A stretch of DNA of 49,318 bases from Willaertia magna (Eukaryota; Heterolobosea; Eutetramitea; Acrasida; Naegleriidae), in the NCBI GenBank assembly GCA_902984215.1, contig CADWAF010000662.1:1-49318 (forward strand), read 5' to 3'. Below, piece by piece: positions 28,901 through 40,284 of this stretch. The translations under genes and the position numbers were made by a program. The notes beneath the pieces were generated by a model that saw only the letters and a program-made list of their open reading frames with translations, ran no database searches and was not told where the DNA came from. Each line of letters opens with the position of its first letter. Positions within the stretch are counted from its first letter, which is position 1.

Positions 28901-30912
28901 TTAGGTACTTGGACATGGGTTATTGAATCCCATACTAAAAGTTAAGTGTTAAAATTAAATTAAATAAATAAGATACTTACTAGACTCCAGTTCTAATGTC
29001 TTTAACAATATCATAAATACCAACACCACCCATCAATAGTGTTGCTGAACCAGTAATAAGAGTGACACAGAAGATTAATATAGATTTCTTTCCCCACCTT
29101 TCAATTAAATATGTGACAAAGAAATAACCTAAAATACCAGCAATAAAGCCTGTCAAGCCAAATAATAAACCATAATCCCAAGGTAATCTACCTACAATTG
29201 CAAATTGAACAGTACTAATAGATGAAGTAAAGAAAATCACTAATTAAAATATTAAGTAAATAATTATGCTTAAAAAACTTACTAAATGCAGCAGTGGCAG
29301 CACCAACACTAGGATCAACACCTAATAATAAGAGAAGAGGTGATTTAATCATTCCTCCTCCTACACCTAGTAATGCAGCTAATATACCTGCAATTAAGCA
29401 TGCACCAGGATATAAAGAAACGTTAATCCAATTCCATTTTACGTCACCCTCAACAAATTTATAACCAAGTCTCACTTTCTTTCTATATTCAATAATTAAA
29501 TAAGCAGCAATTGCAATCATTAAAATTCCAACAATTGGGAAACTCAATGCAACTAAAACCCAATATACTGGACTACATGCTTTTAATCCAGGAATAATGC
29601 TTGGTGCACCGTGACCACCTTTTAATAAATTTAAAACGAAAATAATAATCCAACATAAAATTAATAATCCAATCTTCAAAAATGGTGTTCTTCTCTCTTT
29701 AGCATAAATCTTAGCTAATTGTTGTTGACTTTCTTCATCTAAATTATTTTCTTCTTGTGAATTGACAATTAAAGGATCTTTTTCTTCTCCTTCCTTTTTA
29801 TTATCCTCAATAGCTCCATAACCATTACTGTCATTTTCATTCTTATTAATAGATGTATTTTCTTCTTCTTTTTTCTTTTTACCAAATTCTTGTATAGCTC
29901 TAGAAATACCTTTTTTAGCAGTAAGAATAGTTGTAAAACCCATAACTAAAATAACTAAGGCAACAATAACCCATTCAGGTAAAATAATATTTAAGAATAC
30001 ACCAATAATTGTACCTAATAATGTGGCAGGTTCCATCCTATTACAATTATTAATAATTATTTTAATATCTTTGTAAATAACTTACATTAATGCAATATCA
30101 TAATCAATTAATGGTCTATCTGCAAATGGATGACGTTTAAACATTAATGTTCCAACATTAGTAATGGCAGCTCCAAAAATCATTACCTTACTTAAAGGAA
30201 CACTTTCTGCTGCAGAAAACTGTCCAGCAACATGAAGTAACTATGTATGAATAATAAATTAATAAATATTTGTGTATAATATTATTACTTACTGGAACAA
30301 AAACACCACCACCTCCAGTACCACCAGCAGATGAAACAACTATAAAATGTTGTTAACTTTCACAGAGTTTCTTCATTAAAATTACTTACCACCGGCAAGG
30401 AAATTAGTAACTACTACAATAATATCAAAATAAGAGAAATAATCAAATAGATTTTTGTGTGCACAAATTCCTCCAGTATAATTACCATCTGTTTGGTTAA
30501 TGTAATGACCAATAAATTGACAAGAATAAACACCATTAATTTGATCTACACATTGAGTATCTTCATTGCATAAAGAACAAGTATTATTAATACAAACTAA
30601 TGTTTCTAATCCTCCACAATCTCTTTCTAATGTTTCAACAGTACAATTATTACCTAAAACTTTTATTAAAGATGCTTCTAATGGTGGTGCTTTAAAATAA
30701 CCACTTATTTGACGATGATTTTCATTATCGGCAGTAATTATTGAACTAGTGGTTGTTTGAAGTTCAAAAAAGTTTTGATTATTATCGGAAAGAAAGTTAA
30801 AGTCATCATCATAAATGTATTTATCAGTTTTAACATAATGTATAATATTTAAATAACAAAAAATAAACAGAAATAATAAACAGCTTTTTATAATAGTAGC
30901 AGATTTCATCAT
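28901..30912 (-). CDS. TauE/SafE-family anion exporter, six exons, frame error
   Basis: About 590 residues in six exons: 30912-30390, 30340-30293, 30240-30086, 30037-29283, 29239-28981 and 28934-28901. Introns are 43-52 nt, all starting GTAAGT. It has an N-terminal signal segment and a luminal Cys-rich domain (CTVETLERDCGGLETLVC, then CSLCNEDTQC). Two TauE halves follow: SSAGGTGGGG...ESVPLSKVMIFGAAITN and LGVGGGMIKSPLLLLLGVDP, joined by an acidic cytosolic loop. The family exports sulfite or organosulfonates; the substrate here is unknown. The 48-base second exon reads SSAGGTGGGGVF correctly, but a run of six T (+ strand 30299-30304) puts VP and the next exon out of frame by one; five T would be in frame. 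The last codon before intron 5 is TAG overlapping the donor, so the short final exon adds YMGFNNPCPST. Confidence 0.8.
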
Positions 30913-31075
30913 ATTTACTTTGTGTTTTTGTGAAAATTTTAAAGTAAATAAAAGTGAAAGGGTGTGAACAAAAAATCCTATTTTTTTGGCGTTTCCTGGT
31001 CCGAATTTTGGGTTAGTGATCCTCCAGGTGGACCTTCCAGTGCGGATTGTTTTTGTAAAAACATTCACACTTTAT

Positions 31076-33880
31076 TTACAGTTTTTTACAAATAATCACA
31101 GTATCACAGAATGGTGCTGCTTGTTGTGTTGTTGTTGGGATGGAACTAGCTGTTGTTATTTGTGTTATTAATTCTTGTAATTTAAAGAAGGTCTTTAAAG
31201 GAGATTTATGTACATGAACTCTATATCTAACAATCTTTAAATCTTTTGATTGTCTTTGTAAAACTGAAAGACGACTTTTAGTAGGTTGTATTTCTTTCAT
31301 ACATTGAATAAAATATAATTCATCTCTTTCAAATTTATAAATATTACTAAGATATAATTCATTTTGTAATATTGTAAGTTTCCTCCAATATTTTGTAAAT
31401 AAATTAAACTCCCAAATATCACAAAACTCTGCAACAGTAGTTGAACTATGGCATCCAGCAACAATAAATAAAGAATCATCAACAAGTAAAGAATGATGAT
31501 AAAATCTAGTTGGAATTTCACTTCCAACAGTATTTTTAGTAAATATAATTCTAAATTCTAAAGTTTTTAAATTTAAAGAATGAATCTCATTTAAAGAATT
31601 ATATTGTTTTTGTTGAGGATTAAATGTTAAACCTCCAAATATTATTAATTCATCATTATTATAGATATTACTTGAATGGTGACAACGTGGTTGTGGAATA
31701 AAGAATGTTTCAATTTCAGATAGATCCTTATTTATAACTTGTACTAATAAATTATCCTTAATGGAATAAATAAATAAATTATTATTTGGGGTATTTTCAT
31801 TTGAAATTCCACCAAAAATAATTATAAAATTATTTTTATAAATGTTAGCGGAACAGCCAGATGTTAAAGAATTAAAATTTTTACAAATTGTAAAGTCATT
31901 ATATAATTTAGGCCATTCTTTTTTAATTTCATTTTCTTCCAATTCATTGTAATTAGATCTAGATTGAATCTCATTAATTAAAACTCCATAAATATTGAAA
32001 GTATAAAACTTTTGATTAATTAAATCAAAAATATAATGATCTTTATCAATAATCATCTTATCATTCATCACTCTAATTATTAAATCATTTCGTAATATTG
32101 TATTTAACTTTTGAATTGTTTTTAACTCACTTCTAGGTATATTATTTGTATTAAGAATATTTAAAGTATTTGAATTAATAATCTGTACACATTGTGGTGC
32201 ATACTCTACAGGACAACTTGCATTCACAAAATAATGTCCCTTCTCATTAGTATTTGGATTAAAGAAACAAAAACAACTTTCCTTTAACTCTAATAATAAA
32301 CTAGAAGGGAATGAACAATACTCAAAAGAACGATCCTTTTCAAAATAGAGAGTTGTATGTTTTGTTAAGAAACCACCAATTGGAGCTTTTGATAAGAATC
32401 TAACACCATTTACGGCAATAACTTTTAAGTGTACAGTAATATTACCATTAATATATAAAATTAAATCTTGACCTATATTTAAATAATAATTTAAACAATA
32501 ATTATAAATATTTGAAATTAAATAATTTAAATTAATACTACTTCCAAAATGTTGATTTAAAAAATTAATTTTAAAAGTTATTGCTTGTAAAGATCTAAAA
32601 TTATTTTCATTTAATTTTAAAGCTTGTTTTGAAAAGAAATTATTTTCTTTTCTTTGATCATTAAATTCTTCATTTGAAATTTCTTTTAATTCATTTGGAT
32701 TTAAATATAAGAATTGTGTTAAAAGTAAATCACCTGTTTTTATTTGTAAATTTAATCTTTGAAATTTACCAAATAAAATTAATTGTCTTTCTTGTAATGG
32801 TTTTAATTTAACTTTATATAACATTGAATGAGGTAATACTTTACAATAAAGATATTTAATATTTCCAAATTTATCAATTAATTGTTCACTTTCAAAATAA
32901 TCATTTGAACAAAATGCAGTATTATAATAAGCATCATTATCAATTAATAAATTACTACATTGTAATTTAATACAAGGTTGTTCTTCTAAGATAACATCTG
33001 TTGTAAAGAATGATTCAGATAAATTTGAGAATTGTATTTCTATTTTTGTATCATTATCTAAATAGGTAAATTGTTGTTGTAAATTATTATCTTCATCAAA
33101 TTTTGTAAAATCTTTAACTAAAAGTTCAATCATTAATTTTTTATGAATACCCAATTCAATTCCAATAAATTGATTTTTTCTTAAAATTTGTTTATTTAAA
33201 ATTTTTAATAAATTTTTAATTATAATTTCTTTATCAATTTTTAATTTCATAATATTTACAACATCTTGTTCATTCTTTACAATAAATGTAATATTTTTAG
33301 CTTTGAAAATATAATTTATTTTATTAAATAATTGAAATTCCATTCTCCCGCCTAAAATATCTTCATTTATTTTTAAAACTAAACCATTTAATTTTTCACC
33401 TTCTCTTAAATGTAAAGATTTTCTTTGAAATAAATTTAAACAAATTGTTGATTGAGTTAAATTCTTAATTACTTTTCTAGTTGGTTCACATCTATAAATT
33501 GTTGTAAATTTATTTATCATTGTTTCATTTAAATATTTAATATCCTTCCCATTATTATTATTTGTGTTATTGTCGTTAATAATAAGGTTAGGGTTTAAGA
33601 GAAGAAGGTAACAAGAGTTGGTTTCTTCTTTTGTTAAATTAATTTGTGAAAGAAAATAAGTAAATGTAGAAGTAGAGACGTAAACGTGATTAGTTGTAAC
33701 TAATTGTTCTTTTGGAGTTTTTTGAATAAAAAATTTATTTAATCTTCTTTTTTCTGTTGTTGTTGTTTCATTTTGGTTTATTGAATTATCGTTTATATTA
33801 TTATTATTAACAATAGTATTACTCCCGATAGTAGAAGAAGAATTAGAGGATAATTGTTTATATTCAATATCGGAAAGCAT
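31076..33880 (-). CDS. Large kelch-repeat protein
   Basis: 934 residues from the ATG at 33880; the frame stays open a little upstream without another ATG. The N-terminal 600 residues are Asn/Leu/Lys-rich and of unknown fold, with a low-complexity Asn/Thr/Ser start. The last 330 residues contain kelch blades: NNFIIIFGGISNENTPNNNL, DELIIFGGLTFNPQQ with NEIHSLNLKTLEFR, and RFYHHSLLVDDSLFIVAGC followed by DIWEFNLFTKYWRKL. Each has the double Gly and the spaced Tyr/Trp typical of kelch. These blades form a beta-propeller for protein binding. No BTB, F-box or catalytic domain is recognisable. Its start is 192 bases from the divergent TPR gene. Confidence 0.65.
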   Translation of the reverse strand: MLSDIEYKQLSSNSSSTIGSNTIVNNNNINDNSINQNETTTTEKRRLNKFFIQKTPKEQLVTTNHVYVSTSTFTYFLSQINLTKEETNSCYLLLLNPNLIINDNNTNNNNGKDIKYLNETMINKFTTIYRCEPTRKVIKNLTQSTICLNLFQRKSLHLREGEKLNGLVLKINEDILGGRMEFQLFNKINYIFKAKNITFIVKNEQDVVNIMKLKIDKEIIIKNLLKILNKQILRKNQFIGIELGIHKKLMIELLVKDFTKFDEDNNLQQQFTYLDNDTKIEIQFSNLSESFFTTDVILEEQPCIKLQCSNLLIDNDAYYNTAFCSNDYFESEQLIDKFGNIKYLYCKVLPHSMLYKVKLKPLQERQLILFGKFQRLNLQIKTGDLLLTQFLYLNPNELKEISNEEFNDQRKENNFFSKQALKLNENNFRSLQAITFKINFLNQHFGSSINLNYLISNIYNYCLNYYLNIGQDLILYINGNITVHLKVIAVNGVRFLSKAPIGGFLTKHTTLYFEKDRSFEYCSFPSSLLLELKESCFCFFNPNTNEKGHYFVNASCPVEYAPQCVQIINSNTLNILNTNNIPRSELKTIQKLNTILRNDLIIRVMNDKMIIDKDHYIFDLINQKFYTFNIYGVLINEIQSRSNYNELEENEIKKEWPKLYNDFTICKNFNSLTSGCSANIYKNNFIIIFGGISNENTPNNNLFIYSIKDNLLVQVINKDLSEIETFFIPQPRCHHSSNIYNNDELIIFGGLTFNPQQKQYNSLNEIHSLNLKTLEFRIIFTKNTVGSEIPTRFYHHSLLVDDSLFIVAGCHSSTTVAEFCDIWEFNLFTKYWRKLTILQNELYLSNIYKFERDELYFIQCMKEIQPTKSRLSVLQRQSKDLKIVRYRVHVHKSPLKTFFKLQELITQITTASSIPTTTQQAAPFCDTVIICKKL

Positions 33881-34072
33881 GGATGTTGTATTTTTATTTT
33901 TTTTAATTCTTTGATCCAATTGAAGTTTGAATGGTTAAGCCAAGAGTTGATGTGCTCATTGATATTTATTTTGTTTCAAATTTAACTTTTAATGTTGCTG
34001 TGCAAAATCTCTACACTAAGTGACTTTCTTTCACTTCCTCTTACTTTTTGCGCAAAAACAAATTTTTAAAAA

Positions 34073-36292
34073 ATGATTAACGATCGTTCCGAACAGGATG
34101 AACGTGATGATTGGATTAATAATAACAATAATAATAATGAAAACTATTTTGAAGGATTAAATTTACCTTCAAAAGAACAGTTAGAAGAACAAGAAAATTT
34201 TGTTAGAAAATTAGAAGGAGAAATTGCAGAATTAGAAATTGAATATGAAGATTATTTAACAGAAGATGATGACGAAGAAGAACTTTTAGATGAAGATGAC
34301 AATGAAGAAGAAGCAAGAAGTTTATTAAATAATCAAACGTCAAGTAGTAATAATATGAAAGAACAACAAATAGAATTAGGATTAATTGGAAAAGAAATGA
34401 ATTGGCAATTATTTGAACATCCTGAAATTATGGAAGGAAAGAACTTGATTTATTTTTACAATTGTTGTAAATTATTAAAGGAAAAAAAAATTGAAGAAAT
34501 TTCACTCTTTTCTTTTTTAAATAATTATTATCATTTTAATCAAGATATCAATGAAGATGAAAATGTAGGACTTTATAACTTTTTTATTTTTCAAATGATT
34601 TTTCAGTTAACTGAAATTTTATTATTTTATTATAATAAAGGATGGATTAAAAATATGAGTAATAAAAAAGGAAATATAGAGAGATATGATGCTAATTTAT
34701 TTTTAGAAAATATAAATTTTAAAGTGAATAGTTTAGAAAATATTATTAAAAGTCAATTTATAAATATTTCATTAAACGATGAATTTTATTTAAATTTATT
34801 TGGTCTAACTAAAAAGGAAATTGATTTAGATTATTTACCTAAAACATATCCAAATCAAGAAGAATTAGTATTTAATTTGGGTATTTTTATTTTACAACTT
34901 TTATTATTAAAAGAAGAAAAACAATTTTTAAGTAAAATTTTACATGAAAATAATGAAATTTCAATTTGTAAATTAGTTATTGAAAATAATAGAAGTCATA
35001 GTTATTTAATTAGATTTTTAACTTCAGTTCTACGTTATGATAATTATAAAAGAATTAATTTAATTAATTTAATGGATATTGAAGTAGTTCATGTATTATC
35101 TTGTATTTCTGAAGATCGTAAAGAATTTTTTGAAAAGTTAACTTTATCAGAAATGAAGAAGAAAAGTAATTTAAAGAATGAAAGTAATGATGATATGGAA
35201 AGTAATAATTTAGTTGATTATTTAAAAAATCATTTTTTAATTGGGATAGCATATTATGGTTCTAAAAAGCATGAAGAATGTGTAAATTATTTAAAACAAT
35301 GTGTATTATTAAAACAAGAATTTGAAGAGTATATTTGTAAAGATTTATTATTTACAAAAGATGATATTATTAAATTTAAAGAGAATCCACCTTACTTTAT
35401 ACACATTGCTTATTCTTTTATGGGTAAAGCATTAGCTGAATTAAAAGAATATGATGAAGCAATGGTACATAGTGAAACATCATTAAAAGTATTATCTTCT
35501 GAATCAAATACAACTGCTTTATTTACAAAAGCTTATATTTTAGATAAAATTGAAAAGTATGAAGAATCAGAGAAATTATATGAACATGTACTTTTATTAT
35601 ATCCTACTTATAGTATGGCTCATAATAATAGAGGTATTTGTTTAAAACGATTAGGAAATCATAAATTAGCGATTGAAGAATATAGAAATTCTTTACAACT
35701 TGATCCTTCTAATCATTTAACTTATAATAATAGAGCATTATATTATAATGATAAACATCAAAATGAAAAGGCTATTTTATATTATGCTTTATCTATTAAG
35801 TTAAAACCTTTTTATCATATGCCTATTAGTAATTTAGGTTATACTTATTGTCAAATGTCAAAGTTTGATAAGGCTATTGATATGTTTACAAAATCTTTAA
35901 AGTTTAATAATACAAATATAAATGCATATGCCAATAGAGGGTATTGTTATATGAGAAAATTAAATTATCAATTAGCAGCTGCAGATTATATGAAATGCGT
36001 AAAAGATTTAAAGAATGAAGAAAGAAATATTTTATATAATTTATCTTTGTGTATGTTTAATTTGAAGAGATACAAGGAAGCTATTTATTACATTACTAAG
36101 GTTATACACAAGAACCCTAGAGATGAATGGGCTTTATATAATAGATCTTTATTTTATGAGAAGGAACATGAATATCATTTGGCTTTAGAAGATATTGATA
36201 TGTTTTTGGCTTTATCACCAAACCATATTTCAGGATTGGCTCTACAAACAAGATATAAGGTAATGGTGAATAGAGTTACTCGTATTTCATAG
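34073..36292 (+). CDS. TPR-repeat protein
   Basis: 739 residues, single exon. The first 110 are acidic (EDDDEEELLDEDDNEEEA) with Asn runs. The middle 300 are helical. From about residue 440 there are at least seven tetratricopeptide repeats: AYSFMGKALAELKEYDEAMV, AHNNRGICLKRLGNHKLAIE with LQLDPSNH, TYNNRALYYNDKHQNEKAIL, SNLGYTYCQMSKFDKAIDMF, AYANRGYCYMRKLNYQLAAA and ALYNRSLFYEKEHEYHLALE. The pattern W/Y-G-Y-A-P is well kept. It is probably a co-chaperone or scaffold, but no accessory domain fixes the role. It converges on small stress-type copy B. Confidence 0.8.
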   Translation: MINDRSEQDERDDWINNNNNNNENYFEGLNLPSKEQLEEQENFVRKLEGEIAELEIEYEDYLTEDDDEEELLDEDDNEEEARSLLNNQTSSSNNMKEQQIELGLIGKEMNWQLFEHPEIMEGKNLIYFYNCCKLLKEKKIEEISLFSFLNNYYHFNQDINEDENVGLYNFFIFQMIFQLTEILLFYYNKGWIKNMSNKKGNIERYDANLFLENINFKVNSLENIIKSQFINISLNDEFYLNLFGLTKKEIDLDYLPKTYPNQEELVFNLGIFILQLLLLKEEKQFLSKILHENNEISICKLVIENNRSHSYLIRFLTSVLRYDNYKRINLINLMDIEVVHVLSCISEDRKEFFEKLTLSEMKKKSNLKNESNDDMESNNLVDYLKNHFLIGIAYYGSKKHEECVNYLKQCVLLKQEFEEYICKDLLFTKDDIIKFKENPPYFIHIAYSFMGKALAELKEYDEAMVHSETSLKVLSSESNTTALFTKAYILDKIEKYEESEKLYEHVLLLYPTYSMAHNNRGICLKRLGNHKLAIEEYRNSLQLDPSNHLTYNNRALYYNDKHQNEKAILYYALSIKLKPFYHMPISNLGYTYCQMSKFDKAIDMFTKSLKFNNTNINAYANRGYCYMRKLNYQLAAADYMKCVKDLKNEERNILYNLSLCMFNLKRYKEAIYYITKVIHKNPRDEWALYNRSLFYEKEHEYHLALEDIDMFLALSPNHISGLALQTRYKVMVNRVTRIS

Positions 36293-36366
36293 CTCTGTAA
36301 TAAATTATAATTGTAAAGTGTAAAATTGAAAAAAAATGAAAATATTTCGGGAACAAAACAATTAAA

Positions 36367-36401
36367 TTCTCATAAAATGTTATAGTAACATTTTATGAGA
36401 A
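36367..36401. repeat. Perfect inverted repeat, 16-base arms
   Basis: Arms TTCTCATAAAATGTTA and TAACATTTTATGAGAA pair perfectly around a 3-base loop (TAG). It sits between the convergent TPR gene (stop 36292) and stress-type copy B (stop 36421). It would form a stem in RNA from either strand, possibly a shared 3'-end or insulation element, or a remnant of a mobile palindrome. No second copy noticed in the window. Confidence 0.8.
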
Positions 36402-36420
36402 ACTTTATTTACTTATTATT

Positions 36421-36678
36421 TCACTTTTTATCACTATTTGACCAACCCAAAGTATCACTTATTGCATTCATTGCATCAATTCCATTATTTTTAATACTTT
36501 CAGTCCAAGATTGTTCTTTTACATCTTCTTTTGGTCTGACCAATGCATCAGATACTTTTTCTGCAGTTCCAGATTTTTGATCACTATTGTCAACACTTTC
36601 ACTGATTGCATCTTTTCTTGTTTTCAATTGATCTTTCATTTCATCATAACCTTTTTGTAATGAATTTCTGTTGTCCAT
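36421..36678 (-). CDS. Small hydrophilic stress-type protein, copy B
   Basis: 85 residues, highly charged and without Cys, beginning MDNRNSLQKGYDEMKDQLK and ending DTLGWSNSDKK. It lacks hydrophobic segments but has amphipathic stretches (ESVDNSDQK, TESIKNNGIDAMNAIS). Size and composition recall fungal HSP12/LEA-like membrane-protective proteins, though I see no decisive motif. It is identical over nearly the full length to copy C (38348-38605). A TATA-like box lies about 54-65 bases upstream. The promoter lacks the TTTGCAGACTGTTTT block shared by copies A and C. Confidence 0.75.
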   Translation of the reverse strand: MDNRNSLQKGYDEMKDQLKTRKDAISESVDNSDQKSGTAEKVSDALVRPKEDVKEQSWTESIKNNGIDAMNAISDTLGWSNSDKK

Positions 36679-36731
36679 TTTGTTGTAATTTGTTTTTTTT
36701 GATTGTTTGTTGAAAATAATTACAGATTCAT

Positions 36732-36743
36732 GTGCCTTTTATA
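36732..36743 (-). promoter_or_regulatory. TATA-like box and conserved block, copy B
   Basis: Minus-strand TATAAAAGGCAC, identical to that of copy C at 38651-38662 and deleted in copy A. About 115 bases further upstream lies another conserved block, AAATTAGTACCTTTTG (about 36841-36858), shared by all three copies. Confidence 0.5.
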
Positions 36744-36950
36744 TAGAAATCATTAGAATATTATTGTAATAACAATATTAATAATTCTTTAAAATTAGTT
36801 TTTGTGTGAATTTTACTATTTTTGTAAGTTTTAACCCCAAATGACAAAAGGTACTAATTTCAAATTTTTCCAACAAAGGTAGGCTATATAAAAAAAGTAA
36901 TATGAGAAGAAAAAACTGAAGAAGAAATGTATTAGTGCTAAAAACATTTA

Positions 36951-38071
36951 TTATTCAGCAATAATTTTAACATCTGTAAAATACAAATTATTGTAACAAT
37001 CAAACAATAATGTTACAAAGACTGTATCATTACTATTTTCATACAAATTAAATTTACTCATTAAAATTACGGTAAAGAAACTTCCACAAGTGACAAAAAT
37101 ATTTCCTTTAGAAATATAATTATAGTTCTTTTGTACTTCATTAATTATTTTATAAGTTTCAATTTCTTGACAGCTCCCCTCAAATCCTAATTGACAATAA
37201 CTAAACTACTTTTTAAAACACAAACAATTTGCTTTACTTTAAAGGGTAACTCAATTTTTTGAAAGGACAAAACATCCTGTGAATTTAGCAAACCGAGTTG
37301 ACCACAAAAATTTTCACCGCAACAGTAAAGATTTCCGTTTAACGTCAAAAGAAAAGAATGACTAAAACCACATGAAATACTTTCAATTATGGTAGATGAT
37401 TTACTTTTCATTAACTCCTGTATTGGAACTAGCGTGAATTTTAAACGACCATCTTTATCTCCAAATCCGAGCTGTCCATAATTATTTACTCCTGTTGCAT
37501 AAAGTTCTTGGTAATCGGTTAGGAGGAATGAAAAGTTTTCTCCTGAAGCAATTTTAATTATTTTTCTATTAGGAACATCAAAAGGTATTTTTGTGAAATG
37601 AAATACTTTTTTTGTCAAGGAAGAGTAACCAAGTTGACCAAATTTATTTTCTCCAGTTCCATACAATTCATTAGTATTTTTTACTATAATTGTAAAATTT
37701 TCACCACAAATAACTAATTTTACGTTATGCTCTACTTTTAAGAAATCATTTATTTTTGCAATCAATCTACCTAAACCAAGTTGACCAAAATAATTTTCTC
37801 CGTAAACAAATAATTCATTTTTGTCATTTATAAAAACTAAATGATAAGCACCGCAAGTAATATATTTAATTTTTTCATTACAAGGTAATTTACGTAAAGA
37901 AAATTTATTTTTTCCATGTATTGAGGTTGACGATAAATAATTTATTCCACAAGTTAATATTTCTTGTTCTTCTTCAGCAACCAAGGTATTACCTTCCTCG
38001 ATCGAAGATAGCTGTTGGTGTTTATGATTGTTATGACTAGCAATAGATTGTACTGCTGATGTTGGAAACAT
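36951..38071 (-). pseudogene. RCC1-BTB-like protein, frameshifted and truncated
   Basis: The first segment (38071-37187, 294 residues) holds four to five RCC1 blades (YGENYFGQLGLG, TGENKFGQLGYS, TGVNNYGQLGFGD, CGENFCGQLGLLN), then stops after KSSLVIVN. In another frame the next bases read CQLGFEGSCQEIETYK and continue to a stop at 36951, ending in NLYFTDVKIIAE, which looks like the opening of a BTB domain. About a dozen residues of the last blade are absent at the junction (about 37187-37200), so a small deletion broke the frame. No intron of the usual size fits. The BTB domain itself is missing. Probably a relic of a large RCC1-BTB family, lying between stress-type copies B and C. Confidence 0.6.
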
Positions 38072-38347
38072 TTTTTTCTTTCTATTTATATAAATAGGTT
38101 GAACCTTATTGTTTTATAAAGAAAAAAGAGTGATTAAAGAATATCAAATGGCAATGACTTTTTTAAAACATTCTTGGTTTTGTTTTGCCCTGAAATTTAT
38201 CCTAGCAGAATAAGATAACCATAATTTAAACTAGCCTAGGGCAAGAAAATTTTTTAAACAACTAAGTACAAAAGGACAAATAAGATTGCTAATTGTTAAT
38301 GAAAACTTATCATAGGTTTATTTGCGATAGTTCTAATTTATTTGTAT
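38072..38347. other. Spacer between RCC1 relic and copy C
   Basis: No gene recognised. AT-rich with no repeat beyond short A/T tracts. Confidence 0.3.
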
Positions 38348-38605
38348 TTACTTTTTATCACTATTTGACCAACCCAAAGTATCACTTATTGCATTCATTG
38401 CATCAATTCCAGTATTTTTAATACTTTCAGTCCAAGATTGTTCTTTAACATCTTCTTTTGGTCTGACCAATGCATCAGATACTTTTTCTACAGTTCCAGA
38501 TTTTTGATCACTATTGTCAACACTTTCACTGATTGCATCTTTTCTTGTTTTCAATTGATCCTTCATTTCATCATAACCTTTTTGTAATGAATTTCTGTTG
38601 TCCAT
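38348..38605 (-). CDS. Small hydrophilic stress-type protein, copy C
   Basis: 85 residues, differing from copy B by only a few substitutions (for example TVEKVSD for TAEKVSD, KNTG for KNNG). The start is set at MDNRNSLQKG because copy B starts there; an upstream in-frame ATG would add 11 residues encoded by leader sequence not shared with copy B. Copies B and C are about 1.9 kb apart in the same direction and share about 190 upstream bases. This suggests a duplication and stress-responsive expression, but I see no certain heat-shock element. Confidence 0.75.
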   Translation of the reverse strand: MDNRNSLQKGYDEMKDQLKTRKDAISESVDNSDQKSGTVEKVSDALVRPKEDVKEQSWTESIKNTGIDAMNAISDTLGWSNSDKK

Positions 38606-38650
38606 TTTGTTGTAATTTGATTGTTTGTTGAAAATCATTACAGATTCCTT

Positions 38651-38662
38651 GTGCCTTTTATA
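38651..38662 (-). promoter_or_regulatory. TATA-like box, copy C
   Basis: Minus-strand TATAAAAGGCAC, 46-57 bases before the start codon, followed by AAGGAATCTGTAATGATTTT. All but the TATA bases recur upstream of copy A. Confidence 0.5.
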
Positions 38663-38833
38663 CGAAAACAGTCTGCAAATATCGTAATATTAATAATTCT
38701 TTAAAATTAGTTTTTGTGAGAAATACTATTTTTGTAAACTTTAACCTTAAAGAGCAAAAGGTACTAATTTCAAATTTTTCTAAAAAGGTAATATAATTTT
38801 ACATATAATACCCGCTACAATAAACGTTTTACA

Positions 38834-40187
<1,354 letters not shown>

Positions 40188-40284
40188 ATTTTTTGGAATA
40201 CTAAGGCGCCAAAGGTTAGGAGGGAAATGATATTTGTCAGGTACTGTTCTATTTATTTTGTAAGTAAATTTTTTAATTTATTCA

